A DNA stretch of 64,000 nucleotides from Turbatrix aceti (Eukaryota > Nematoda > Chromadorea > Rhabditida > Panagrolaimidae). The position numbers and the translations under genes were made by a program. This document shows, in pieces, positions 45,355 through 57,734 of this stretch. The DNA is taken from NCBI GenBank assembly GCA_963969345.1, contig OZ017770.1, positions 6,085,246-6,149,245 of the forward strand. Reading direction: 5' to 3'. The notes below the pieces were generated by a model that saw only the letters and a list, made by a program, of their open reading frames with translations, was not told the DNA's origin and searched no databases. Each line of letters starts with the position of its first letter. Within the stretch, counting starts at the first letter, position 1.

Positions 45355-46227
45355 ACGAACAGTTCATGCAACAGATATTGACTATCAGTTCAATATGCGG
45401 GACGACAAGCTCAATGTCTTTTTTTCTTCACTCTCTTCGTCTAATCCTTTGACTACTTTCGATATATGCGATCGTCGACGTAAAGATGATGGCAAAGGCG
45501 TGTATCATACCGTTCTGTTCAATTTTCATTAGCGTTATCTGCTTTTTACTTCTGGCTATTCACAGAATTGGTGCACATTGTATCCAAAGCATGTTTTCAC
45601 CTGTTTGACGGTTTTTACAAATAAAGAATGCAAAAAATTCTCGCTTGGTTGATTACGGTTAAGTCAAACATCAAAAACGGCAAAAATTGCAATTGTAATT
45701 GCTTTTGTCGTTTAATGCAACCAACAAACGTAATTACCGAAGACTTTGCAGTGCTTTAAAATAAATGCCATAACGAAGTGTGCAGCAATCGGAACTTCAT
45801 TTCCAGTCAGACTATTACATGAGTCCGAGTCAATGTGATTAACCGATAAACCAAATGCGCGCACCGAAATGGCGGCATTTGACTCCTAAGTTTAAAAAAA
45901 ACAGCCAATGTTAGTGCAAACTTTGTTACTGTTCCTATGCGCTATTTTTTCATCTGAATTAGGTAAAAAATAAATATAGCATTCATACTCGCCGCAATTT
46001 AATCATACGCTAGTGTGTTATCAAAAAAGTAAAATAGTGCACTAACCAAAAATGCTAAATAAATGAAAAACACAATTTTTTTGCAAAAAAAGTAAACTGT
46101 GAAATCAAAAAATCCATGACTATATTTAAAAGAAAGTTATCATCGAATTAGGATAAAACATTATTATAGGAGATCATACATCATTGAAGCTTCGTTTCTG
46201 ACTTGCCGGTATATACTTGTTTCTTAT
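45355..46227. other. Convergent 3' region between SHOC2 and CDS genes
   Basis: AT-rich, no gene. AATAAA at 45620-45625 is the likely SHOC2 poly(A) signal. Confidence 0.5.
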
Positions 46228-47907
46228 TTACAACAAATTGGCGTCGACGAGTTGCTCATGAAGAGCCTGATATATGTTCAGTTGATCTTCAGGCGGCAAC
46301 CAGAGAATTTGTTGGTAGAGTTTGACCCAGCTAGGCGGCCTACAAACATTTCAGTCAGCTTAAAAGCATCCCTGGGAAAGTGAAAAGACAACTCACCGAA
46401 CAACAGTCTGAACGTAGATGTGTACAAAAGTTCCCATGAGAAGCTGGCAATCAAAGCGATCCATGAGACCGCCATGGCCTGGAATGATGTCACCGAAATC
46501 CTTGATCTTAAAGGCTCGCTTGAATCCACTGGCAAAGAAGCCACCGAATGGACCGATCAACGAGGCAAAGAGAGCCATGACGACGGAATGAATGATAAAG
46601 GGAGCCATCTGGACGACAGGCTCACGCTTGAGAGCCTTGAAGACGAATCCAAACATGCGGGGAACGCTGTATTCAGCCGGCAAAAACTCAGGTGGGATAG
46701 AGCAGTTGTCGCCCTTGATGTTGTACGTTTCGATGCGGCAGACGAAAAACGGGTTGTTCATGAGAGCATTTGCAAGCTGGAAAATTTGTTTTAATTCACA
46801 GAAAATAGCGAAACAAAAAATGGAAACTCACGAGAACAGCGAAAATCACGGTACTGATGGCGCCGCCGATGAAGCCCTCCCAAGTCTTCTTGGGCGACAG
46901 TTTGATCAGCGGAGTCTTTCCAATGCAGAAGCCCACCATGTAGGACATGATGTCGCAGCAGATGATCAGCGATACCGGGAGCAAGAACCAGATCAGTCCC
47001 TGCATGATATTCTGGATGATCATGAAGGACTGGCTGACGATGAGGAGCAGGGTGACGTGACTCCACGCGAACTGAAAAACACACAGCTACGTTTTTTGGC
47101 ATTCAAATGGGTGAAACCAACCAGAGAAAACTGTCGCATGTAGTATCCCTTGCGAAGTGAAAGCACGAACCAGAGGAATCCACCGAGGTAAAGGGCAAAG
47201 CTGATCATTCGGTGGTATACGATGAACAAACGTAAGAAGTTCTGTAAAGCCAGAAAACTGTGAAAACCATAGCAGTAATTTTTTTCGCTTACATCCTTGC
47301 GCAGAACGATAGAGAAGTTTTCAATGATTCCTTCGCCGAAGAAAAAGTAGTCACTGGCGAACAGAAAATACCATGAAAGCGTTCGAAAGAGGGGTAAGTC
47401 GTAGACACGGTAAACGATGAGGCCGATGTTGATGATTTCGGTGAAGCACTTCAGCTGGATGAGGAACACCAGGAACATCAGCCAGGTGGCTCCTCGCTGC
47501 ACAATCCAGACGAACACGCTGATCATGACAAAAGTGAAAACGCCACGAACCACCCAGTTGCGCCAGCTGGAAATTATCCTCTCATTATTCATCCCTTCAA
47601 TATGAACATTGAAAGAACCCACCGGTCAGGCAACACCGAAAGCCATTGGTCGACGAACGGAAAGAGCGTATCAGTCGACTGAGGCAGGACTTTCGACAGG
47701 CCATCGACGCTGAAAAAAATTAAATGGCCAAAATAATACAAAAAACAACTGATCTTACTTGTCCTCATTGAGCAGTCTCTCTTCGTCGTCACTGGAAGAC
47801 ACTACGCGATCTCCACCGGCATCAGTTTGATTAGAATGAGGATCTTCACCATGTGAAGCGCCTCCTGGCTTGTTGCGTTGACGGACATCCGTCCCCGAGT
47901 CAGTCAT
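46228..47907 (-). CDS. Phosphatidate cytidylyltransferase (CDP-diacylglycerol synthase)
   Basis: Seven - strand exons, 47759-47907, 47623-47709, 47293-47566, 47122-47241, 46832-47071, 46397-46776 and 46228-46339, make 453 aa (human CDS2 is 445). An acidic cytosolic N terminus is followed by about eight membrane segments. Motifs: [17 protein letters not shown] and the family signature [20 protein letters not shown], then GLMDRFDC. The tail ([10 protein letters not shown] ... LVDANLL) also matches animal CDS1/2. The enzyme makes CDP-diacylglycerol from phosphatidic acid and CTP in the ER, feeding phosphatidylinositol and cardiolipin synthesis. An acceptor (TTTCAG) lies four bases before the ATG, a likely trans-splice site. 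Confidence 0.96.
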
Positions 47908-49162
47908 GATTCTGAAAGACGCGCAGATAAAAAACCACGCAAAAACAAAGGAAAACAAGAATCACGCGCTTGTTGGGTACGCATTGCCAACACCACAAAA
48001 GATAACGGGAATGCAGCGAGCAAAATTGGGAAATAAACTAATGGTTGCTCAGCCTCAATAATTTTGGACAAACGATTAATTGTCGAAATTTTTCATTTGG
48101 AGATTTTACGATGTTAACACACGCGAAAGTTTGTCACATTCTGTTAGCTTGAGTCGTAAACTTTGCATCTAGAGCACAGAATGAGGAACGCGTAAGACGG
48201 CAGTGGCACACGCTGCGTTGCATTTAGCCGTCCGTTAACAAGGATGAAGCTACTAGCACGCGCACATGCCACGCTTCGACGGCAACCACGTACAGAGCTT
48301 GCCTTTATCTGCATTTTTTTGCCGACTTGGCATTCGGCGTAATGACAACGCAGGGCTACCAGATTCGCATGACATGGAAAAAAAAGCGAAAGAGCAAATT
48401 TATCTCTACACTCGGGTGAATTAAACAACAAAGATGAAGTTTCAATTGCAAGTGCACTGATCGATCCTAATTTACGTCGAGTGCGAAGGGAACATACATC
48501 ACCACACCATCGTCGAAGTGAAGGCCAAATCGACGAGGCACAACACAACAACCACACAGGCTCCCACCGTGTTTGTATAACGCACATATAGTGCTTGGTA
48601 ACAGTCTGATATCTTTTGCGGAGGAATGCTGTTGTCAAGGTTTTTTGTTTTTCACCCGCATTAGTTTCCTCGCCATGTTCTTTTATTTGCATTAATCGTT
48701 ACGCATTTAATATTTTATTTTGGAACAAATGAGACAGCATCACGTATAAACATTCGATGAGAGTACCAATTTTAGTAAGCTGCCTGTCTACCGAAAAAAA
48801 TATTTTTTTTAATGTCTTTCGGTCGAACGAATGCCGCCCGCGGCGAAGGAAAACACCCTGCGGGCATGAAGCATCGATTGAGGCGTGTCGCCAACCCAAA
48901 CGGAACAACGAGAGCCACTGCTACTCAGTCCTGTCTCGCTGAATAGCAGAGTAGCCAAGAGTCGTTCCTCCTCTTGCAAAATGGTCCTGAGCAGAGGACC
49001 GCAAGTTGTCTATCGGCGTTAGCACAGCTAGAAAGAATTGTTATTTTAAAGCATCCACTGAAATTGCGCTAGAATTGTCAAGTTGAATATTGTGTCAATT
49101 TTGCATAGAAATTGTCTAACTGCTACATCTGTTAACTATCACACTATAGATTTTTGCTAACG
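47908..49162. other. Divergent intergenic region between CDS and RIC-3
   Basis: Probably holds both promoters. A 182-codon - strand frame at 48144-48692 has no recognisable domain, biased composition or matching exons, and is treated as chance. Confidence 0.5.
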
Positions 49163-50289
49163 ATGTCATCTGCTAAACGTGAAAGACGCCATAGAAGAAA
49201 GAGGAAATACTCCGAAGATGAGGAAGAAGATGAAGATGTTGTGGGTTATAATTTCACAATTAATTTTTTATGAAAAATAATTTTTGAGGGCTTTCCAAAA
49301 TGGAAGTTAGTCATCATCGTTGCTGTCGTCATTGTCTGCTTGGTGGCTCTATGGCCAAGTCTGATAGCTCCAATTCTGAATATGTTATTCAATAAAAACC
49401 CACCGGATCAGCAGGGCCGTGCTCAGCAGCCACCAATCCATCCGGCTTTAAACAGACAAGGCGCACCTGCGGGGCCTCATAGGGGCCATCCCCATCCCGC
49501 GGCAATGCGCATGGGCCAGCAGGAAGCAGCCCAGCAGGCCCCCGGCCGAAGTGGCATGTTCTCCTACTTGCTGCCCATTTACACCGTGGGTGTCATGGTC
49601 TTCCTTGTCTATACCCTCAGCAAGGTGAGTTTTATTGTTCTCCGGGGTAATGGTGAGATCAATTTTTTAGATCATGTTTAAGAAAAAGCCAAAGAAACGA
49701 CAATACAACTCGGATTACGATTCCGATATCAGCGACATTGATACCATGGGTTTGTTGGACTTTTGCGTATTCAAAAAATCATAAATAAAAAATTTTAGAT
49801 CACAGTCAGCTGAGAAGTCTCCAAAAACGTCTGCACGAAACGGAAACCGCGATGAGCAAAATTCTGGAACAACTCGAAGAAATCGCGCATAGCAATGCCG
49901 ATGGAGCGGTGTCGTCTGACAAACTGACCGCTGAACAGGTCAAAACCGTTGAAGATTCCATGAAGCAACTATCCCAGCTCTCAAAAACCTACGAAGAACA
50001 AAAAAGTGAGCTCGGTACTGCTAGTGGCGAAGACGTGGAAACAGAAGAGTCCGGATCCACCTCGTCATCCAGCGACAATGAAGAACTTCCAGAACCCGAA
50101 CAAAAACAACAACTCCCAGAAAACCGTGAACCAGAGATCGTCGAGGAACCACAACCCCAAGAAGTCCCTGTACCCGAAGTGCCCGTAACTGTGAGCAAAG
50201 AAGAACCACCGGAGCGCCTACCCGACATAAAGATAGCTCCGACGTCGACCAAGTCCAACAAAGTGCGACGACGTGCGAGACGGGACTGA
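49163..50289 (+). CDS. ric-3: RIC-3, nicotinic acetylcholine receptor chaperone
   Basis: Four exons: 49163-49240, 49289-49624, 49671-49749 and 49799-50289 (327 aa). A basic then acidic N terminus precedes [20 protein letters not shown] (TM1). A Pro/Gln/His-rich linker includes HPALN and [10 protein letters not shown], then a second hydrophobic segment ([20 protein letters not shown]), [16 protein letters not shown], a coiled coil ([21 protein letters not shown]) and an acidic tail. This is the RIC-3 plan: an ER protein that folds and assembles nicotinic receptors. The first intron (49241-49288) pairs a good GTGGGT donor with an unusual acceptor, TTTTTGAG; it is chosen because it restores the GFPKWK junction. 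Functionally linked to the cholinergic genes 22 kb away. Confidence 0.9.
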
Positions 50290-50421
50290 TGAGGTAACAA
50301 GTCGTACTCATCTCCAAGCAAAGAAGTGCCATACAGCAATGATACCATTTTTTATTTAATTTGTACCAGCCCGTTTTTCATTTGATGTCAAGTATTGAAT
50401 AAACAAAGAAAGGTAAAGCCA

Positions 50422-53400
50422 TTACGCATCAGTTTGGGGGTCCGCTGGGATTGTTCCTGTTTGATGCAGTCGTTCAGAAACTTCACCGGCTGAAAATTCG
50501 GGATGTGCCGCGCAAAAAGTCTCTACGGCCTCTTTTGCGTTGCCCGACCGGCGATACCCGTGGACGAGATCCGTTTCATCCTGTGCGGTCCACGTACGAT
50601 CGACAGAGTGAATGCAGAGCACTGTTTCAGCCTGGCCATTGTTTACCACGATGTTGCCATTCTGCAGTTGAGGTTGGGGCCGGACCAGTGATTGGGATCG
50701 ACTGTACGGCACCTTGATGACTTCAAAGTCCTTGTCAAAAGAGCATTTGTCGACGTCTGAGACGTCAATTGTTTCGAATGACTTCTCTGAGAACCTAAAA
50801 GAGTAAAAATTGGTAGCTAAGCGTAAGCAGAAGCCTATAAAACTGACTGTTCAGTTTCTCCACAGAACCACTTGAGAACGTAATCGTCGCGTCCAAAGAG
50901 AGATTTCAGCATGTTCTTGACGTCCATCTCGTTTTTAAACTTATCCACATGAAATTTAGAAATAATATTCGTGATTGTTTTTCTCTTGCGTCTGTTGTAA
51001 GTGTAAATCTGAAGTTGTAACCAACATGAAACTAGCAAAAAATGTAATAAAAACTAACTAAAATGCGCAGAATCTTGAGAAGCGCGTACTTGCACTCGTG
51101 GTGCTCGGTGTAGTTAAAATGACCAGTCTTTTTCCTGATCTCGTCTTCCATAATAAAAGCCATCAGGTTAAGAATATCCAAATCACTATCACCAAAGTGT
51201 TCTTTCAGCTCATTAAACGTGTCGTGCGCGCTCGTGTTGCTGCTCACTATTCTCCGGAAATTCTGCATCTTGACAGAATGCATAAAAAACCGATGGTTGA
51301 TGTCGTTCTGAATAGCAGCCGCCAGAGCGGCCAGGGCACGCTGATAGTGTTCGTAAATATTTTTTGAACTTTGCGGCAGCGAATCCGACTGACCAACACT
51401 TTCCGCCGATTCGAAATTCTTAAAATTATCAAGTATTAAGAAAAAAGGTATAAAAAAGTTAAAAAGTCACAAGCACGCTGTTATTATTGAAAACAATTCA
51501 TTCATGAAGTTTAACATCAAAAAATAGAACAAAAGTGAATTTTCAAGTACTGTCATTTTAGGAAAAACTTGCCATAGGGAAACGAAGGTCATCTTGTTGG
51601 CCCTGAGCAGCCGCATCGTTGGACGGCCAATCGGTCGAGCTCGATGCTTCGTTGACCTGATCCGGCTTCTTCTTCAAAAAGGGTTCAGCATCGCGACAAA
51701 CCTACAAAATCCGCTATAAACCAGTGTGGAATGCAAATAACTCACTGGATCAGCGACGCGAGAAACCGAAGGCTGAGCAGAGTTCGTGGTGGAAGCGGAA
51801 AGACATGGGCGCTTCGTGGGAGGCGAAGCGGGTTCATCGTTCGTTGAACTTTGGGTGGACGAATGAAACGGCTATAAAACAAAGCAATCAACCATACATA
51901 AATTAACAAGAGCAAAAACAAACCGAAAGCTCATACTCGAGTGGCTCCATGTCAAACTCAGACGGCTTTTGCTCGAGTTCTTCGCCGGCATTCACGTCAG
52001 CATCCTGTGAAACGGCGCTGAACTCTTCGTCGCTCAAATCGGGTTTCCGTTCTTCAGGTGAAACCACTGATTCTTGTTGGTGGGAGCAGGTATCATCAAT
52101 GACAATCACCTAAAGAAGAAACATGTCATGAAAAAAATGTAATAAAAAAATCCATACGTCTGGCTCATTCGAGACATTGTCAGAGGTGGAAGCGTCCACC
52201 GAACAATTTTCAGGTGGCTGAAGTCCGGTTGACGCACCGCTTTGCTCTTCAGGGTGCATCGCTGCTTCTTCGCGATGCTGGGGGCTTTTCGAAGAACCGA
52301 ATGAAAAATAACAAGCATATTTCTTTTTCACTTTGAGAGGAGCAGGCGTGCGCACCGCCGAAGTTTGTATTTTAGTTTGAAGAATCCGTTTAAAGATCTG
52401 TTTGTGTAGATTAGCTACCGGGTATGGAACCAATGTCGACACCGGAAGACCAGCTTCCGGAACGTCAAATTTCTTGAGGTACTCAGTGGGAATGTCCATA
52501 CGGATTGTCGGAGTCTGCATGCCTTCGAATTTGAAATTGCGACCATGCCCGCTTTTCTCGTATGGAACAAATTTGAGCTTGATGTTGAATTTCTCCAGCA
52601 CGCCAAGGAGCGACTTCTTTTGCTTCTTGGGTCCGGGGAGGTAGATCACCATTTGCTTGCTTGGATCATGTTTAGGGTAATAGGAACGGAAACTGACGGT
52701 AACTGATTTGAGTTTTTCAGCCAAGAATCCGGAGTGGAGGTGGCGGGCGTAAGCGAGGATTTTTGTCAGCAGAATGTTGCCGCAGGCCTTCAATTCCTCT
52801 TCGGAAACGCTGTTGTGATAGATCAAAAATTGGATAGTCTGGAAGCGATGCAGGCTGGAAAAGGCGACAATTTCGTTTTCGTGGGTAGCAAAAACAAGAA
52901 ATTTGTTGTCCTTGACGGTTGTTTCAAACGCCATTTTCTGAAGTTTTTTGAGCCAATGGATGTTTGTGTTCTCCAGAATCATCGGGCAAGAGAGCTTTTG
53001 TTGGCGGTGTCCGAGCAAACCTTTTTGCGGGACATACTTGCCTTGATCTGCCAACTGAAAGTTACACTTTACGAACCATGATAATAAAAACTGATGGACC
53101 TACCTTGAGTTCTTCGTTGTAAGCTCCAAAACCCCTCCTCGCAGTAGCCATGGCGACTTTCACGTCGTGGGCATTGAAGCCCCTCAAAATGTGATCACAG
53201 GTCATCTTTACCTTTCCCGGTTTCAGTTTCGAAGACCGCACAGGGAAATGCCGGAAGTACTGAAGGCCGAGAGCAAGCTGAAGCTTTTCCATGGGCCGCA
53301 GAGAATTCGTCTTTTTGTTACTTTTCTTCGCCGGAAATTTTGTATATAGAGGTACTAGAGCGGGAAATTTGACCACAGGTGACATTGCAAGTGCGAATTG

Positions 53401-54925
53401 AACGGACGGATGAGGAGGCAGTTTCGGTGGCGTGATTTTCTGTTTGGAGACTAAAATGAACTTTTATATAATTCAAATAAACACAGAAAAATCCACTTAC
53501 TCCACGCAACCGGCGCAAAACTGACGTTGAAATGATAACACGAATTTCCAGATTGCAAGTCCGAAATTCCGTGAAGAGCATTCAGAATCTTGTCAGTAAA
53601 GGCTTTGAGATCATCGTCCTTGGAGACCAAGCGAAGATACTTTAGAAGGTACAAAATGCACAGTCGGGAGACGTTCGGCTCGATGAAAAAATTGTTTATT
53701 GATCTTTGAAACAGCATTTGAACAGTCTGAAACAAATTTTATATCAAAAATCAAAAATTCCAATGAACCAACCTTGTCAAAGACATTTTCAACATGTCTG
53801 TATTGCTTTGGACTGAGGCCGCATTGATGCACAGCCGCAACCGCATTATCTTTACTCGTTGACAATTCCCGAGAAACGATCGCTTCGTGTGGCTTCGGTT
53901 TCGCCGTCAAAGCGTCAATGTCGATGCCAAAGTCCTTCCACAGGCCAACCATCTCAGAGTCTAAAATTTGTATTATCTGGAGCATGTTCCCCTTATAAAA
54001 GCTACTTACGCTTAATTCGAGTCCTATTTGACCCCAGAAGCTCGATTTCCTCCTCGGAAATATCATCGTCGTCAGATGACTGGGGCGTCGTGTAATCCGG
54101 ATCGTCAGCATCTTCGTCCACCGGCGGGGCAGAGCCAAAGGGTGATTGTACAGGAACTGAAAATAAAAAACTAAAACAGAAACTATAACAATAAAAAAAA
54201 CCTACTGTTTCCAATTTCAGCGCCGTAAATAAAATCAGCATATTCCGGGCTCAGTTCGCGATCTGATACCACGGGAACGACGTCTTCTACGGCACCGTTC
54301 AACAATTCCTCCAATTCTGAATCGTCATCGCTGTCAGAAGAGCTGGCGTTATCGTTGAAATCATCATCGTCGTCGTCGTCATCATCATCGTCATCGTCAT
54401 CGTCCTCATCATCAGCATCGTTGTCGTTATCCACCTCGGATTTGTGAGAGACGGGATCCTGAGCATTGTTGTCACCATCAGGTTCCTTTGCGTCGTCATC
54501 TTCGTTGCGCTCGGTCGGGGACTCATCTACAGGTTGAAAATCTTCGTCTTCGTCATCGTTATTGCCATAGTCCACCATCAAAAATGATCTCATGGGAGGC
54601 AATGGTTGAAGATCAATCTGCAGATGGTTGATTTCATGGTTGTTCTTAACACACTCTTGAATATGTTTCCACGACGAGCGGGTGAGTCTGACGTTTGGCA
54701 GCGTCTCTTTTTTCCCCAGGACTTTCTTTGGATCGGTAATCACGGTCTAAAAATAAAAGATAATGCTTTGCCACTCAAAAAATAACATACATAGAGGATT
54801 CGCTTGACTTCGTTGATGCTGAGCTGTTGCGACTGTGCATAACCTTCCAGCGTCTCCGTGTGATTCGGTACATCAGATGCAGGTACAGCGTTCGACGACG
54901 AAGGGCCGTCAGATTGCCCCGGCAT
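50422..54925 (-). CDS. gon-4: GON-4 / GON4L-like chromatin regulator
   Basis: Thirteen - strand exons (54791-54925, 54206-54746, 54010-54156, 53773-53960, 53501-53726, 53104-53450, 52158-53054, 51924-52109, 51746-51871, 51573-51701, 51059-51418, 50848-51008 and 50422-50794) give 1271 aa. Order: acidic N terminus with a run of 15 Asp, DDPDYTTPQSSDDD, helical GON4L core (YLLKYLRL; KLQLALGLQYFRHFPV; WLKKLQKMAF), disordered middle, PAH-like helices (YQRALAALAAAI; FHVDKFKNEMDVKNMLKSLF) and a C-terminal Myb/SANT segment (RTWTAQDETDLVHGYRRSGN). GON4L is a nuclear corepressor associated with YY1 and Sin3-HDAC; C. elegans GON-4 is needed for gonadogenesis. The intron between 51573 and 51418 uses a GC donor (ATG|GCAAGT). 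Confidence 0.85.
54361..54420. repeat. GAY trinucleotide tract encoding poly-Asp in GON-4
   Basis: A coding microsatellite of GAT/GAC codons (- strand) gives 15 consecutive Asp within a longer Asp/Glu run. Mixed codons suggest the acidic tract is selected for rather than a recent slippage product. Confidence 0.8.
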
Positions 54926-55696
54926 GATGCCTTACGTCAAATCACAGGCGAAAAAACTAGCGGTTATGTTCCTTCAGGAAATGCGTGCAGTTGAATGATC
55001 GCATGTTGCGCGCACGCTCGGCTCGGCTCGATGGAATTTGCAGGGCTTCTTTTTTTCTTTTAACTTCGGCTTTTGCTTATTCCAGGCATTTCTGTTGCTA
55101 TCTTCGTTGTACTATTTTAATTATTCCAAAAGAAAGGAATATTTAATTTTAACGTGAATTGAAAAACAACGCACTACATAATGAATGTGCAGGTTTTGGA
55201 CGAGCATGTCTCGACTGTGGGGTTCATTTGCGGGGCTATTGTTAGCGTTTGAAAATTCCATTGCAAAAACATTTTTCTGTTATTTTTTCATGTGGTTTCG
55301 AAAAAATTGTGTTATATCCGTGATGCACGTCATCATCGAACAGCAAACCAATGATTGCCCCATCCAGGCCAAGTCTGAATAAAAATTTTACGACCGCCAA
55401 AAAGCGCCGTTCAATTTATTTTTCTTTCAAATGCAAGAACGTAACCAAAAACGCAAATTACTAATGGCTTTTTTTGCATAATACGAGGAAGGCCGAGGAA
55501 CATTCCAAGCTTTATGTTTGACTTTAATTAAAACGCTTAATTTTTTATCTTTGTCACGTACGGTATTTTATATCGTTAAGGCACATGCTTTTCAAACAAT
55601 AAATACATTTCGAATACTTTATCACGTCCCCGAATTCCGCATACATGCTTTCGAACTTTGTTGGCCTTTCCAGTCTGCAGCAGTCATGTTGACAAG
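54926..55696 (-). other. Spacer between NPRL3 and GON-4
   Basis: GC-rich patch just upstream of the GON-4 ATG, then AT-rich. No gene is supported; a plus-strand frame at 55518-55850 is antisense to the last NPRL3 exon and is not considered real. Confidence 0.5.
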
Positions 55697-57524
55697 CTAC
55701 AGAACAGCTGGCATCGTGTATATCATGAGCATAGCCGAAAAGGTCTTGGTAATGTCGCAGAACAGTGTTTGCGAGACTTTGCAGGTGAACATGAGTTCTT
55801 CGAAGCTTGTACCGTCGTGCAGAATTGGCAGTAGGCTAAAACGGGAATAATGCATTAATCGGTGCACCAAATGCATAAATTACAGACCTCATGAAAGCGT
55901 GTAATTGATCGAAGAGACGTTCGGTGCAACCCAAGTTAAGCGCCAGGTAATCTGCGACGATGTAACTTATGCACCGATACCATGGCTCTTCAACTTCGTT
56001 TTCATCGAGCAGGAGCTTGTATCGTAAAGGGATTTCAGGATTGTGACCAAAGAAGTGGGACCAATTGACGTATGAGTTTCTGGGCGGCTTCCGGAGTCGA
56101 ATGTTCTTTTGCAACTGCTTGATCAGCCCTGTTTTGATGAGAAATTCCACCACCTGTGTATCACACGCGTCCGGGAGAATCTGCTTTGCTGTCTGATAAA
56201 ATTCGGAAAGTAGCAGTGGCTTGCTGAATATGCTCAGAATCTGGGCGAGAAATTGTGCATCTGCTTTGTCGCATTTTTTTGGGTACTTGAAGAAATCGGT
56301 AGCCTTGGGAAATTGGTAAGTAAAGTATTTGGCAATGAGTGGGATCGACGCCTTGCATTCGTTGGAGCTGACGTAGACGTTCATTAGACTAATGGGATAG
56401 ACAATAACGACAAAGTTCCATCTAACGAGGTAGTGCACGACAGACATGACCTGGTGACGTGTGCATGCCATTTTCAGACGAATTTCTTCGAAACTAAAAA
56501 AAAAAACTATTTTGTTTGACAAAGTTTGACAAAATGACCAAACCTCAATTCATTCGACCAATTGGTGAGAAAAAGCTTGAAAGAAGGGTGATTCACTCTG
56601 TTATGCAGGGTTTTGTCCAGGAAAAGAAGGGTATGGCGCGGTCGAACCTTTCCCAGCAATTCCATCATTTCCGAAAAAGAAGTCGGCAAAAGAGGAGAGT
56701 AGATGGGTGGTTTTACGATACTCGTGATTTCAAAATTTACGTAATCCTTGAAACAAAATCGGGAATAGCCCCTCGTTTCTATTTCGTCGTAGACTTGTCT
56801 CAAAATTTGGAGAAACGTTGAGTGTTCTAAAAACCTCAATATTGAGTGTGCAAAGAACCACATTACTGTAAACAAACCCAAACACATGTCAAAAGGCGAT
56901 TTATTGGGTGGCAAAACGCTGTCTTCAGAGTCATCGTCGTCTTCCTTTTTTGGGTTGCTTACAAGGTCCAGCATTTCCTTCACGACGTTGATCTCCCCTT
57001 CAATGTACCCTTTGTAATCCTTTACCGAGTTGATGGACGTCGTGAGTTGGGCTATTATCTTCTGATACGATTCAAGCACCGTCAGATCGACGTTTCCGGA
57101 GAAGACCAACACGATAGACATGCACTCCCTTTTCGGCTCTTTGAGCAACAGATATGATCCCGTGAGAATCATGGAATCCACCTTGCAGAAGATCCGATCG
57201 TCAGGGCCTCTGGGGTATAAAATGGAGGGGTAGGCGCCTGTCGGCAGCCTGCAACCGCAAATTTATAAAACCGGGATGCAGAAAAAAAAGGGAAGAAGCC
57301 TACCCGAAGCGTGGCACGTCTTGCCACGACCTGATCGGGTATTCAATCCTACTCCGGACTTCGTATTCGTTTGGATTGTCATCGTGATATGTGTACTTCA
57401 ATTCATCCTCCGTGGCTACGGTAGGATAAATGAGCAGGCAGTAGTCTGCGTCTTTGTTGTCCTGGCACGTCACGATCATCCCCCAGGGCCTGTTTGCATC
57501 GTGTCCAATGTCCTTGTACGCCAT
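55697..57524 (-). CDS. nprl-3: NPRL3 (GATOR1 complex subunit)
   Basis: Five - strand exons, 57304-57524, 56878-57248, 56544-56826, 55888-56493 and 55697-55835 (539 aa; human NPRL3 is 569). Matches to NPRL3 in order: RPWGMIVTCQDN (strand 1 of the longin domain), IVLVFSGNVDLTVLESYQKI, FLQILRQVYDEIETRGY, VRPRHTLLFLD, HYLVRWNFVVIVYPISLMNV and, at the end, DGTSFEELMF. NPRL3 with NPRL2 and DEPDC5 forms GATOR1, the Rag GTPase-activating complex that represses mTORC1 at lysosomes when amino acids are low. The 56827-56877 intron is 51 nt and free of in-frame stops. The start at 57524 follows an acceptor (ACTGCAG) only 172 nt after the PhLP1 stop, compatible with an operon. Confidence 0.8.
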
Positions 57525-57734
57525 TTGGCCTGGAATGGCTTTGTTGAAAGAACGAACCCCGGCTGCAGTAAAGATCAAATATATGTATCTCAGTGCAAAC
57601 AATACACATACTCTATTGTTTGAACCTGTCATTGGATGGGTTACATTGCATTTATGTCAGTCAGATCGAGGTGATGTACACAATGTCGGATAAAAAAAAT
57701 AGAAACAATCATAAAGCGAGACAACGTATATGGA

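Noticed and set aside
48144..48692. 182-codon - strand open frame between CDS and RIC-3
   Set aside because: No recognisable family, no codon pattern like the neighbours, and it fills a divergent promoter region.
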